A stretch of 64,000 nucleotides of DNA from Seminavis robusta (taxonomy: Eukaryota > Bacillariophyta > Bacillariophyceae > Naviculales > Naviculaceae), in NCBI GenBank assembly GCA_903772945.1, contig CAICTM010000007.1, positions 62,001 through 126,000 on the forward strand, written 5' to 3'. Numbering within the stretch: position 1 is the first letter of the stretch; every line of letters begins with the position of its first letter. Of this stretch, positions 22,622 through 35,300 are shown piece after piece. The notes below the pieces were generated by a model. It saw only the letters and a program-made list of their open reading frames with translations, had not been told where the DNA came from and did no database searches. Both the position numbers and the translations under genes were made by a program.

Positions 22622-23305
22622 TTAGGTGGCCGACCAGCACAGCCAATGAGTGAGAGCATGATGTGAAGATTTCAAGAGGCAAGCAGCCAGCATTTGTTTC
22701 CACCTGCACGGACGCACAGACAGAGAAGTGAATGGGAGTGGTGGTTGTTTTTAAAAATGTCATTGAAACTGTATGCATAATAACTGTTTAGGTTTGGAAC
22801 GTCAACATATGCTGGAACTTGTCACAGGCTCGACTGTACCGGGCAGGCCGCAACTGTCCAGTTGTTTTCCTCATTGTTGCACTAGACGATCGTTCCACCG
22901 CACCTCTTTGGCAAGGTGTACACTTTGTTGGGTCGCCCAGAGAAACCGTCTAGCTAGTACCAGGTACAGCAACCTGGCTCGAGGCTACCGGTATCGTGAT
23001 AGCTATCTGGCCGTTGGTTGTGGTGCCGCTCGTACTTTTGCCATCGCCGTTCATGCAACAGTCGGAAACAGTTTCTCTTCAGCAGATAGTGAAGAGTTCT
23101 TTTGACGTTCTGAATGTGATACCGTTAAATAAATTTGGCAAAGCCACACGCCTGCTCTAAACACTTGACTTCACTGAGACAATCAATGCAGATGGTGCGC
23201 TCAAGCACGAATGATTACGTGTGCTTGGTAGAGTAATGGTATGGGAGCAAGAGAAGATCCAAAAGGCAAGTTTTCTCATTCTTTTCTTTTTGAAACACCA
23301 CCACG
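22622..23305. other. Intergenic, no gene seen
   Basis: Between two plus-strand genes. A 110-codon frame at 22773-23105 has no recognisable motif and no plausible start context; it is not called. TAAATAAAT near 23127 could be part of a 3' end signal. Confidence 0.5.
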
Positions 23306-24743
23306 ATGATCAAGTCCAGCGTCAATATACCATTGCTGGTCCACTTGGGTTTCCTGTGGCTTGCTGCTGCAGTTGTGCTACCAGTAGTAGAGGCGAATCA
23401 GCAGCTAGGTCATGGAAGCCTTCGTCGTCTCGATGGTAAGCCGATCTAGCGATCTAGCTAGCTAGGTACAGTGGTACAGTATCCTGTGCCTTTTATTACT
23501 GGTAGCAAGTCTCGTTTCTCACTTTCTCTCGTTCTGTCTCTGCTGCTGTTTTACAGTAGAAGCAAACGGCACAATAATGGAAGGGACGGCTGTTCCAACT
23601 TTAGCCGAAGAAACCATTTTTGATGAAACAGCCATTGACGAGTCTGACGTTGCCTGTGGTTACACCGTTTGTCCCATGGGTTCGCTCTGCTGTGGAAATA
23701 CATTTTGTGTCACGGACAGTTCCCTCTGCTCCATCACCTCCGCAACCCCTAACCCCACCATCTCTGTGCCCATGACTGGCGCCCCCACGGAAGCTCCCAG
23801 TAGCAGTCCAGTCACTCCAGTAGTGCCCCCCAATAATGATCTCTGTACCACAGCCGAAGGACCCTTGACAGTTACCCCTCAAAGCTTGGACGGATCCTTG
23901 GAAAATCGTATTTTAGGAACCACCACGGGTGCCACGGCGCAAAGTGAACTACGACGATGTGGAGGAACCATTAGCAGTCCCAGTGTCTGGTACACCGTGG
24001 TGGGCAACGGCGCCAAACTGGCCGCATCCACGTGTTGGCCCGGAACCGACCTGGATACGCAAATCTCTGTCTTTCGTGCTGGCAATACATCTTTGTCTTG
24101 TGATGATTCAGATACTGATAATTTGGTCTGTATCGGAGGCAACGATGACGCTGCCGGTGCTACCTGCGACATCAAACCATTTGCCAGTCGCATGATTTGG
24201 AAATCCGAGGTGGGAGTCACTTACTACATCCTAGTGCATGGATTTGTATCCCGCGTCGGAGACTTTGAACTCAATGTGGAAGGGACCAACGATCAGTGTC
24301 AATATGCCCTGCAACTGCAAGTCGGTGACACGGTGCGAGGAGATACCATTCCGGCAGCGCTCCCCTTTGAGGGAGTATTCAATAACTGTGGTGGAACGGG
24401 ATTGATTGGTGGCGGACCGGCATTGTGGTATCACGTGGTTGGTACGGGAAGTACACTTCAAGCAACGGCTTGTCCCGATCCCAACAGTATTCGACCCGTC
24501 CGAATATCCATGTTTGAAGCGTCCTGTGACAACAGTGATTCCTGCGTCGGAGGAGCGGATCCAGACAGTGGCTGTGCCACCTATGAATGGGACTCCCAAG
24601 CTGGAACCAACTATTACATTTTGGTGCACAGTCAGGCTCCGTATGCGGCTGGATATTTTGACTTGACAATCTCCAATAATAACAACAACATTGGCCCGGA
24701 TGTCGGTGTGGGAAGAGGACAGCCAGATATGGAATGGCCGTAA
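23306..24743 (+). CDS. Secreted protein with Cys-rich motif and two PPC-like domains (copy B)
   Basis: Paralogue of 17981-19432 with the same layout. Exon 1 (23306-23435) encodes a signal peptide (WLAAAVVLPVVEA) and a LRRLD motif; exon 2 (23557-24743) follows a 121-base intron in the same phase; 438 residues in all. Next are a Cys cluster (CPMGSLCCGNTFC), a shorter Pro/Ser linker and two PPC-like repeats (NDLCTTAEG, VWYTVVGNG, DTQISVF, YYILVHG; then DQCQYAL, LWYHVVGTG, ISMFEASC, YYILVHS). The acceptor TTACAG at 23556 was chosen because it keeps the frame. The role is unknown; secretion to the surface or wall is inferred from the signal peptide and the Arg-X-Leu site. The VWD-like gene sits between the two copies, so they are not a simple tandem pair. 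Confidence 0.82.
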
Positions 24744-26584
24744 CAACAGAGAGTGGCATGGATCGATCAAAAATTGATGCAGAAACTAACTACAACGAAC
24801 CATGGAGGAGCGAGCAATGCAAGGAACCAGCTAGATGTATCATTTTGGTGGACTCTGGGGTGCATAAATCTGGCAAAAACAATCACAGAAACTGAGTTGA
24901 TTGAGACTGTGCTGAGGCTGAAGATGAGGACGAGGATGACGAGGACTAGAGTGCTGGTAGTTTCAAGTAAGTTAGATGTGTGAGAGCCGCACTACGGCTC
25001 CGCGTCGTACCGTAGGAATGCATGGATACATGTGCATAGACATCCTTTAAAACAGTGTTTCAATAGCTGTGCTGTCTAGTAGACGCTTTCATCGGCCCTG
25101 CTGCCCTGCTCAATGCGCCTTCAGGTTGGCCATTACACCCGTTGGAAGTATCTTCAAAACTGGCTGGTTGAACAAGCTGCCTTATAAGATGGATTCCATA
25201 CATGTACGGTAGCATGAGCCCATCTGTCTCTCTGCCTCCCTACTAGCTAGCTAGCTAGCTACCGGTAGCTGCCCAGTGACCAGCCACCAGCCAAATTGAA
25301 TCGTTGCTTCCTACCAGACTTGCTTTCCTTCTCGAACATGGTTGGTGCTACTAGATGGAAGGCGTCTCGTGAGCTGAACAAGCACAAGAATCTAGCAAAT
25401 TTAATTTGTAGCAAGCCTTTGGTTGCCAAACAGCAAACAATTCAGCCGAAAAGTTCATCTGAAAAAGAAGCCTCCAACATGTAGTTTCTGACATTACCAC
25501 CAATATTGTAATCGAGAAAGGTTGCCACTCTGCTTGCGGCACGTTCCTCCTATCATAACTGCGACCACCACCCTGAAATGGAAGACTGGAGCGAGGGAGG
25601 GCAAGCTAGCTAGCAGTGAGCAGTGGGCAGTGGGGCGGCTCTAGTCAAGAGCCCGCACCGTAGGCGGAAGTGGATTTCAAATAATGGGGCGGAAGCTACC
25701 GAAAATACTTCTGTCCACGAGTGACGAGTGCTAGAAAGTTTCTGGTGATCGTAAGTACTTGCTTGATTCCGAACCCAGTGAAGGTCATCCAGTTAAAGAG
25801 TATTGTTGATGACTCCTTTTTATGACCTGTTGCTTCAATGGATGATTAGGATGGATGAGAAAGGATCCCATCTGGATGACTCTGGGTTGGACGAGGAACA
25901 GAATGTGCCACAAGGTGACAGCCCCACCCGTCAAAAACCGAATAAACTGTTTCATTTTGACCACCAAAAGGAAGAAATAGTGCCTGGAAAGTAGCCAGCG
26001 TCCAGCTTCTTTATGGTACTGGTACTGCAGGGCGCAGACAGGGAGGTTTGGTTTGCTCAGTTAGGTGTCTTTAGTGCGAGTTGAAAAAGCTCCTAGCTAT
26101 TAATAGCTTCCAGCTTCTTTGGTGGCAGTTGGCCAGAGACAGGAACAAGGTTTGATACTAGCTACTAGGAGGACATTGCTAGCTAGCGGCTAGTAGCCAG
26201 CCAGGCAGTCACCGGTAGCTGTTGTGTCGGGTGTTTAGGCGAATCTTCTTCGGTTCCTTTCTCAGTGTGGCACTCAGTTCTCGGTGGTCTTGTCCGGGAG
26301 TTGAGGTTGAGGTTCAAGTTTGCTCTTGGCGCTTTTGGAAACCGAATAGTAGCTACCGGTAGCCCAGCTTGTACGATTTAACCAATTGCATGGGAAAAGC
26401 ACTCTCGTCATTGGTCTTGCAAGTTTGTTTCTCACAAAATCAACCAAAGCAGACCAAAAAAGGAAAGAAAATCGCACTACTCCCACAACAGCTCTAGCTA
26501 GCCAGCCTAACACGAAACTAGCAAGCAACACTTACAAAAAGGAGACTCGACTCCACCAAGCACAGCAGCTGCAGCACCAACACA
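24744..26584. other. Intergenic, no gene seen
   Basis: 1.8 kb without a supported gene. CTAG runs at 25243-25260, near 25610 and near 26180, several with an adjacent ACCGGT. A 63-codon frame at 25803-25994 lacks recognisable motifs. Confidence 0.6.
25243..25260. repeat. CTAG palindromic simple repeat
   Basis: Four and a half copies of CTAG followed directly by CTACCGGTAGCT. The same combination recurs at 51848-51875. Confidence 0.8.
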
Positions 26585-27358
26585 ATGCCGGCCCAAGCAG
26601 CCCACTACTCACCCACTTCGACTACGGAACAAGCCATGATGTCGTGTTCTTCGTCGTCGCGTCTTCGTACGCTCCGTCGTAGCTTTGTACAGGAAGATCA
26701 AAAGCCTCTCTTGGACATTATGCTGCAATACGGAAATCTATCACTGACGGACCGCAAGTTGGACTCGTGGATTGACTCGGCTGCACCGCAACCGCACCAC
26801 ATTCGAGTGCACAAGGACAAGGACACGTGCGTCTTGGACGACAGTAGCTCGGATCATCTTTCGCGTCGTGTTTCGTGCTTGTCGAAACGACGCAATCGAC
26901 TCTCGCGAAGCTGGAGTGGCAACATTTGCATGATCCAGCAAGACTCTCTCATTGACGTGCTTCCCAAGGCCGCCGGCGACGTTACGGGACGTCACAAGCG
27001 CAGCAAACCTCGACGAGCCAGTGGCGATGCAGCCACGCTCATTGCCATGCGTCGAGGGCGTAATCCTCGACCCAAGGACGTCCTGGTCGAAGGAGATCTT
27101 CAGACGGTACGTAAGGTTGTCTTGGAAAAGAAGCTACTCCGGCGTCCACTCATTCCCAACTACATGAAATATAACCACGATGATAATGACAGTACGGGAT
27201 TGCTTGCTGAGATCCTTCGTACCCAGCAACAGCAAGACGATGCGGACAAAAAGCATCACGCACCCCCACACCGTCGTGGTGTCCTACGATCCAACTCGCT
27301 CAATTCAGCCGTCCTTTTGAGCAAACGACACCTGTCCGTCATGCCCTCGAGTGCCTAG
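26585..27358 (+). CDS. Basic Ser/Arg-rich protein of unknown function
   Basis: Single-exon frame of 257 residues. I recognise no domain. It is basic, with no membrane segment and no signal peptide, and is probably largely disordered. A short hydrophobic-acidic stretch near the N-terminus (LLDIMLQYGNLSLTDRKLDSWID) could be a helix. Several sites fit basic-directed kinase or 14-3-3 consensus patterns: RRAS (about 140), RSNSLNS (about 240), RLSRSWS (about 105). The coding frame is supported by length, a clean ATG and Ser/Arg codons unlike the surrounding AT-rich DNA. It faces LRR gene 2 tail to tail, 286 bases away. Confidence 0.6.
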   Translation: MPAQAAHYSPTSTTEQAMMSCSSSSRLRTLRRSFVQEDQKPLLDIMLQYGNLSLTDRKLDSWIDSAAPQPHHIRVHKDKDTCVLDDSSSDHLSRRVSCLSKRRNRLSRSWSGNICMIQQDSLIDVLPKAAGDVTGRHKRSKPRRASGDAATLIAMRRGRNPRPKDVLVEGDLQTVRKVVLEKKLLRRPLIPNYMKYNHDDNDSTGLLAEILRTQQQQDDADKKHHAPPHRRGVLRSNSLNSAVLLSKRHLSVMPSSA

Positions 27359-27644
27359 AGGAGATAATCCTGCATTATAGATACATACATGTCACACTAA
27401 AAGTACAAAAGCATTGTCCGAATTCTTACATGTATCCACTGGGCTCTGGCATTGTCTCCAAGCATGCCGCATGTATGGCCCTGGCAAGTCCCAACTAGCT
27501 ACCGGTACATGCAGTGTAACTCATGTGGTGACATCTTGTCACCTCATGAGCGCTCTGCTCTCGCGTCTTCTTATTGATGTGCTCTCATAAAAGCTATTGT
27601 TAGTAGTGAAGTTAAAATGGATGCCGAAAAAGTCAATCAGTCAA

Positions 27645-29975
27645 TCAATTGGCAAGGCAAAGGCCAGTCTCGTCGCAACAGCTAGTGCAGCAACTGCTAG
27701 CGCACTCAATGGCAGGAACTCCAGTGTCTGTATTCGGCAAACAGTCTGCAACAACCTTGAAATTTCCATCGTCAAGGGCAAAAAAGTTCTCGCAGGCAGA
27801 TACCGGAAAAGTGCCAGTGAGGTCATTCCCATCCACCAACACTTGATTCACAGTCGTCAATGCAGCAATCTCATTGGGAATGGTGCCATGGAAGTTGTTG
27901 TTTGCCAGGTGCAGCCATATAAGCCACGACAATTGGCCAACTGATGAACTGATGGTCCCGGAGAAGTTGCAATCGTTGACCGCGAAGGCCATGAGTTCTG
28001 TGAGTTTAAACAATTCTTCAGGGAGCGTCCCTTGCATGTTAGTGTAGGAAACATGAATCTCTCGCATAACAGTTGCCAGACCTATTTCGGAGGGGAAGCT
28101 TCCGGTAATATCAGTTTGATCCAAATCTAGGTATCTCAGGCCTGTTAGCAATCCAATTTCACTTGGTATACTGCCAGAAAGCTGTTTGAGTCAAGGGGTG
28201 AAGTGAAGAATGAGACCAGGTTACAGATCAGATCAGACAATCATGCATAGAGATATGAAATATCGTGTATCCACAAAAGGCAATTCACTTACAGAATTGT
28301 CAGTCAATCTAAGTGTCTCCAGCGAAGTTTGCTGAAACAACGCTTTTGGTAGTGACCCCATGAGTTTATTCTCCCTAAGCATAAGCTGTTTCAAGGGAAA
28401 GAGTCCCACTTCCGATGGAATGGTCCCAGTCAACCTGTTTGCGTCCATGTTGAGACTCAAGAGTTTTCCACTTCCTTCAAGGAGATATTCAGACCATTGG
28501 TTAGGAATAGTGCCTGATAATTGATTCCAACTCAACAAAATGGAATCCAGGTGGTGACTAGACTCTTGTTGTAGTAGTCCTGGAGGTAGCACTCCAGTCA
28601 GCATATTGCCATCCAACAAAAGTTTTTTCAGCTGAGACAACCGTGTGATCTCCCATGGGAGAGGGCCATTGAGCTCATTCCACCCTACATAAGAATGAAG
28701 CAGAAGAAGTTTTTCTTTGTTAGAAGTCGTGCAAGAATGACACAATCCAAATGCCAAGGCTATGATCTGATCTGATCTGATCTGAGACTTACAAATGTTT
28801 AGCCCCACAACTGTCTTTTCTCTTGATTGCACAGTCTCACATGTGACTCCGGCCCACATGCATTCATGGGTTTTTGTGAGCCACTGATCACCCCAAATGG
28901 TTGCAGTTAATTCACCAGTAAATCCATCAGGCTTTATAATACCACCAAATTGCTCTGGCTCATAGCAGAGACCAGATGACTGCAGGTTTTTGGGTGGGTT
29001 GCAGTTCTTCCAAGGCTGGTGCCTTGTTGTTTGGTAGTAAAGGAGTACCAAAAGGAATCTTTGCACCAAATTGGTGGCATCGAATTCCAACTGCATGGGG
29101 TCTTGATTGACAATCCAGTCAAATGCCTTTTTTCTCGATTCGAGCATGAACTCGGCAGTGGCACTATCGTAGGCTTCTTCTTGTTCCACCTGTTCAAAGT
29201 ACTTCCAACCAAGGAGGCTGGTAATGACAACTTCAATCTTGGGTGCCTGTTCAATCTGTCTTGGGGTCTGTGCTGCTGCCGTTGGAACAGTATTTGTGCC
29301 GTCAGTACACAAGCCCGCTCCACAAACGGCACCCACCACAACGCCAACGGTAGTGACGATGAAGAGCAGTGCCATGGTGGCCCAAAAGCAATCCTGTCTA
29401 GTCCAAGGCATGGGTCTTTTTGTTTCACGTGCAAGGACTGCCACGGCTTGGGGCATCTCCGTCATGGGATCGACTTGATTTGCTTCGACCAGCCCGGAAA
29501 GATCGTCCAAAGCATGTGATGTTCCATCGTGATGTGATGCATGGTTGTGTCTACCGGTAGCACCACTGGTGCTGCTACCTACTGAGGATGTGGACATTTC
29601 TTCAGTGCGTTCTGGTAGTCCACTCCCTCCAATGGCCAACGCTCCTACGAGCATGTCTTGGTGGTTCCTATTACTATGAGTGTCAGTTGTGCTTGTAGTC
29701 ACACTGATACTGGTACCGGTACTTGTGGTAGGAGTGATGGGAACGTGGATTGCGGGAATTTGTGCATTGACTGGTTGCTGCCCATCTTGCTTCTTGGTTT
29801 CAAGAAACTGCCTCTTCTCCCACTCTGCTTCCTTGGTGGTCTTCTCTTGATCTTTATCCTTATCTTGATTTTTTTGACTTACATGGTTTGCTGGATTTTC
29901 CAGCTTAAGGGCAGGTTGGGTCATAGGTGGCTCTACCTGTACATGTTGGACATGTTGGGACACTGGTGGTACATC

Positions 29976-30022
<47 letters not shown>

Positions 30023-30269
30023 TTGCCATCCTTTGCTGGCGCATATCTTCTTCTTGCAGGATCAGGAGCTTTCCAGCCATTCCAGATACCGCATAGACAT
30101 CGTAGACATCCGCTGAGGCTTGCGTCTGAGATTGAGATTCAACGTCCCCATCAACATCCCCATCTCTACTACGTGTACTAGTAGTATCTCTCTCCTCAGT
30201 GCTGCCGTTGGTGTTGGTGTTGGAGTTGTCATCCTTGTCGTTGGCGCTTTCCTTCATCTTGGTCTTCAA
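27645..30269 (-). CDS. LRR membrane protein 2 (no kinase domain, polyGln tail)
   Basis: Second member of the LRR family in this window. Exons 30269-28793, 28684-28293 and 28181-27645 (introns 108 and 111 bases) give 801 residues. The cytoplasmic part carries one GMAGKLLILQE motif, a polyGln run coded by CTG/CAG repeats, and an LVGALAIGG motif shared with protein 1. One membrane helix (about 285-310, LLFIVTTVGVVVGAVCGAG) precedes the conserved AFDWIVNQDPMQLE linker, the cap WAGVTC, about ten LRRs and the terminal CCTSCC cluster. Exons 2 and 3 are 392 and 537 bases, the same as in LRR gene 1. Protein 2 is the most diverged of the three. Type II topology and a receptor-like role are inferred; no signalling domain is visible. 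Confidence 0.87.
29979..30021 (-). repeat. CAG/CTG trinucleotide repeat coding polyGln
   Basis: About 14 uninterrupted CTG triplets on the plus strand, read as a Gln run in the cytoplasmic region of LRR protein 2. More Gln codons flank it. Confidence 0.92.
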
Positions 30270-32379
30270 GTCTCGTACTATTAATAGCTTGCTAGCTACT
30301 AGCTAGGATAGACTAACTGTTTGTAATAGAAGGTGGCTTGTTGCTGCTTTGTTGCTTGCTCAGTTTGTGGGCATTTGAGGAGCGGCTGCGGTGCTAAATG
30401 ATTTTCCTTGCTGCTGCTGTGTCATGGCTACCCCATCGCAGATACTGCGGGGTAGCTTTGACCACTGACAAAGGCTTTGCTGGGAGCTGTATGGTTGTAC
30501 AGTACTAGTACATCCAATATCCCCTCACTGCTTGCCTTCCGTCGGTACGGTAGACTGTAGATATCCTTGACGTTTTTGACCACTAACGAACGCTGTGGAT
30601 TTTATTCGATTCTCTGGAGGACAATGGAAGCATTCCTCCTTGTAAATCCAATTGGCCTTTTGTTCAAAAGGAATTCCGAATAGTGTTCCGCAGCTGTTCC
30701 ATCCTGCAACATCAACTTGCTACTAGGTATTGCCCCGTCACGTAAACTGAATCCTATTGCACCCCAGCCCCTCAACCTTTGTTGATGGTCAGTGTATGTC
30801 GGCCTAGTCGGTCAGTAGATGCAGATTCCAGTACAGCTGAAGCACCGTTAAATCTTTCATTCGATTCATGGTGATAGCTACATGTAAGTACATGTACTCC
30901 TCGGTACCACTCGAGGAATCGAGAACTATTAAGATTAAAATAGCCTGCATGGTATTTCTGCATTTTTGTATTTTTGGTCGAACGCAACAGGCTGGCTAGC
31001 TCCTCGAGCGAGTACATGTGTCGCCATGCATAGACTAGCTAGCTAGCTAGCTCGTTTGCCGGACCTGTAGGAGCAGTTAGGAGTTCGTTGGGTGGGGGCA
31101 GACCATCCAGGAACTCAGGGATTTTTTTCTTGGCAGAAAAGATCTGGCTCAGGGCAAGCAACTCCACGGCATGTAATGTACTGTACTCTCAACTCTCAAC
31201 TGGCTGAATACCTACATGTATGATCTGGCTCACCATCCCTCTTCTTCCTTCTTTGTGGGATGTGGCGAAAGGCTGACACCTTATCCATACCCTCTACGTG
31301 TACCTACTTTAGTATACCTAGCTATTACAAAGCGACCTCTATGGTAGTAGCTAGTACATGTAGGGTGCCTTCCGGTACGTACAGTATCTAGAATTTTTTG
31401 AGTTTAGTAGTGTGCTTCACTCAGCTTCCTCTCCATCTTGGCAATGACGGGAGATGGGAGGAGGATCCGACAATGATGACGCACATGTGGCATGTATCGA
31501 ATGATTCCAATTGATTCGAAAGGATTCGATTATGCTCTTGCCCCTCAAGCAACGGGACCAATTGCAAAAGTGTGGATGGTCCAACTGCTATCGAAACCTG
31601 CGGCATTGCGGCATTGATGAACTTTGTGTTGGTCTCCATGCCAGGGTTGGAGAAGGTTGTGTCCATGTTGTCCAGGGTCCTTCGACTCGACTGAGTCACT
31701 CAATTAATTTTGCTCTCATGAGCCGGCCGGAAGGGGGCTTGAAAATATTATTGATGCCAACCTAGACTACCGATCGAACTCAGCAGAATCTTCAATCGAG
31801 AATGCACTGTCCGTGAGAATGTGAGAATACAGTAGACTACTGTACAGCACCAATGTTGATAGGTCAGCTTTAGCTAATTTACATTTTTAAAAAGAGACTC
31901 TTAATTAAAGAGTTTGTAATGGCTTGGCTGGCTGCTATGGCTGTACGGTAGCTGACCAATGGAGCGAGACTTCTCGGCTCGTGTTGCTTTGGCTGCAATC
32001 ATTGCGGGGTCTTGGTAGGCCTTGCCTAGGATTTGGGATGGGATTGAGGGCGATGGCTGTGAGGCGGGAAACCAATAACCAATGACCTTTCGACCTTTTG
32101 TCATTCGTGCGAGAGATCTTTTGCATCAGATCAGTCACACTTCGTGCCTCGGCAAGATCGAACACAGAAATGAGCAGCCATAAACCAAAAGCCAAATCTC
32201 ATAATCTCATTATCTCAATCTGCAGCCAAGCCAAAGCAGAACCCATCAGCTAGCTAGCGGTAGCATATCTTGGAGATTTGATAGTCTCTGTTGTACGTAT
32301 CGTATCAATTATTAACGTGCTTGGATCCTTTCATTCCGTTATCTCTAGCTAGCTACACGGTACTGGTATACGGTACCTC
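30270..32379. other. Intergenic between divergent genes, no gene seen
   Basis: 2.1 kb that should contain promoters of LRR gene 2 and of the zinc-motif gene. CTAG runs at 31035-31052 and near 32250 and 32345, ACATGTA palindromes near 30883-30897 and 31200. Frames at 31421-31765 and 31901-32195 overlap on both strands and look random. Confidence 0.6.
31035..31052. repeat. CTAG palindromic simple repeat
   Basis: Four and a half copies of the CTAG tetramer in intergenic DNA. Confidence 0.75.
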
Positions 32380-35300
32380 ATGAAGAATCGCAATAAGGAG
32401 CAGAAGCCCCAAGAGCAGAAGCAACGGCCAGTGACAAAACGTTGCGTGGCATGCCAACGGTGCAAGGACAAATCTGGATTCTACCAGAAGCAATGGAAGA
32501 AGGAAAACAGCACTGGCTATTGTCAACCTTGTTGGGAAGACTTTATCCTTCGCAAGCAACAGGGTATACGTGCAGACGTCATTGGTCCCGTAGACTCCAG
32601 TACCAGTCCTACGAGCACAGCCACTTCCAGGTCATCTTTGCATGTCAAGATCCCTGATCTTCCTTCGCCTGAACCTGAAGCTGAACTTGATACTACAAGC
32701 ACAAGTACATGTACACTTAAGCCTGAAGCTGGAGCTGATTCTGTCTCCACTCGACGAAGCAAGCACAAGACAACGAGAAGCTACAAGGACAAGCCTTCCC
32801 ACGGTCAGGCCAATGACAATCTTAGTCTTTCACCTGCCACATTCTCTTCTGACAAATCCCTCTCGGAACCTGATGTGGCATCGAATGACATTGTGGTCTC
32901 TGGGTCTGATGTTGTCCCCGTGAATCAGCAAGACAAAACAGCTCTACTAGTAGAGAAACCCAAGAACAAGCAGAACACAAAGCGTTGCCGAGATTGTGGC
33001 ATTCCCAAGCATCAGGTCGATTTCTATCCTACCGAATGGAGCAGACTCTCGGGAGCTGGATTTTGCAAACCATGTTGGTACAAAGCCAATCATATTATTG
33101 TGCCATTGTCGATGACAACACAACAAGATCACGACAAGCCTGCGACTGTGATGACCGGGCCACCCGGACCAACTCGAGATCAGCCAGTCATCTCTGATGC
33201 AACCAACCGTATTCGCACAAACAAAAAGGCCATCAATCGCAAACAACCGACAATGAACACCGGTCCACCATCCGATTCTCCAAAGGACAATCACTCCTCT
33301 TTTGCCTCCGCTGATCCACAGGGAAACACCACCATCAGTAACGAATCGCGAAAACGCGGCGACACACGACGTGATGATGATGAATTTCCGAGACCAACTT
33401 CACGTACAAGTCTTCAGAGCAGCCACCAGGGACTCGACAATGCAAGTACTACCAGTCAGACAATCTCCCAAAAGGACAATCCTAAAACGACGAGCAACCT
33501 CGGAACGCCCCCAAAAAACCGGAACAAGCACCCCCGCGAAATGAGCACGAGCGACAATCCACAAAAAGAAATGACGCACGACAATGCGCATCCCGAGACA
33601 ATGAATCAGAAAGTCACGGAAGCGACTCGTCGTCGTCGTGCCAGTACTCTGCAAAAGAACGTGGCTCGTCGTCGTGACACGGACGATATTGGCGACAATC
33701 GCACCAATAATTTGGCCATGGAAGCGGACAACGAGGCAACAACAACGTTGGGCAATAAGAAGCCTCCTCCATCCACAAACGTCAGCCGTGCCACCTCGTC
33801 AAAGACTAGTAATGACCTCAAAAGCAGCAGCAACAACAACAAACGACACCCCAGTGGCACAGTGGGAGGAGGCAACTACAAGAGCCACGATACGACCTAT
33901 GACAACGACCTCGACAGTGATCACGACCATGACGACTCGGGTGACAAGAATGGTACCAGCAGTACATGCGCCCAACAAGTCAAACAGACCAGTGGCAACC
34001 GCATTCCACGAAAGCAGCCGCAAACGCTTACGGTCCGTGGTGGTGGCAGGGACAAAACGAAAGGACGAGTGACAGTCATTCGAGCCCGTAGCGTCAAAGA
34101 CAAGGGCAACGGGACCATCCGTATCAACGATTTTATCAAAGAGCCATCTACCAGTCGTCATACCGGTAAGGGCAATCGATTGATTGACCCCCGTGGTATT
34201 GGAAACGCCAAGCGCAACGAGACGGAAAACGAAAGAGGCCGCATTCAAGAGTGTTCCCCCAAAGAAGACCAACCATCTCGCAGCCAAGCCGCAAAGAGCA
34301 ATGATCGACACGCCAAGAACCAGCAGCATCTCCAAAATGGTACCAGCCACAGTGAACAAGTCGTCGACAAACTTAGTACAAACGGAACACGCAACGACGT
34401 GGAGACGACGACGAATCCTCCATCGACAAGCCATGATCCAGCGACTCGTGAAACGCGGCGAATTGAGAATGAATGCAGCCGAGTCAACAAGCAACACGAA
34501 AATAATACCAATCGTAATGGCAAAAAGAGTGTCAGCCGCAACGAGGAAAAGGTCACGACAGTCATCCGAAAACGTGACAGTGGCAATACCAATGGCGTGC
34601 CAACCTGCCGCCGTAAACCGGAGGCCTCGTTTTCGTCAAGCCGCCCAAGCAACGACAAGGACAGCAGTGAAAACCCCAACACTGGTAGCAATCTCATTGG
34701 ACCAAGCAGCTGCCAAAAAGAGGACGAGAGTCTGCCAACAACTATGAGCCCTTGTCGCAAGGACAACGCGAGGGCAGTGCTACGGCCAAGCTCAAGTTGC
34801 AAGGGCCGACACCCAGAGACTGAATTCGACGAAACACAGTGGGAATTGTCCATCCATGGCAACGGGCGGTGCAAGACTTGTCCACCTGTCAACGACAATG
34901 GCAAGAATAGTGACCATGCCAAGAATCTTGGTATGCGCAACACGAACTGCAAGGCCAAAGACATCCTATTATCATCCCAGTCAGGCAAGAGCAATACGGT
35001 TGGCCATGACAATCAACTAATTGTTTTTGAAAAGAAAGACACCAACAAAGAAACCAACAAAGCCAGCGAGCAGGGCAACAAGACAATCAGCTGCCCTGGC
35101 AAAATCTCCGAGAAGGTACCCGTAGTGCACCCAACAGACAAGCTTCGTCCGTGCAAGAAATGTCATCAGTCTCTCCACAAGACTGGTTTCAACAAAAAGC
35201 AATGGTCGTTGGCTCTGTTTGGCTATGGGAAGTGCACGCAGTGTCCGGAGGACACAAAGCTGTGCTATGGATGCAACCGTGAACGCAATTGTGGGTGCTT

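Noticed and set aside
22773-23105. 110-codon frame between the VWD-like and PPC-like genes
   Set aside because: Cys/Arg-rich random-looking translation, no motif.
25243-25272. CTAG/ACCGGT runs as terminal inverted repeats of a transposon
   Set aside because: No paired copies at element-like spacing, no target duplication and no transposase nearby.
29019-29519. 166-codon plus-strand frame
   Set aside because: Antisense to exon 1 of LRR gene 2, which is supported by paralogues.
34245-35012. 255-codon minus-strand frame
   Set aside because: Antisense to the zinc-motif gene, whose frame has regular Cys motifs; the antisense reading has no motif.
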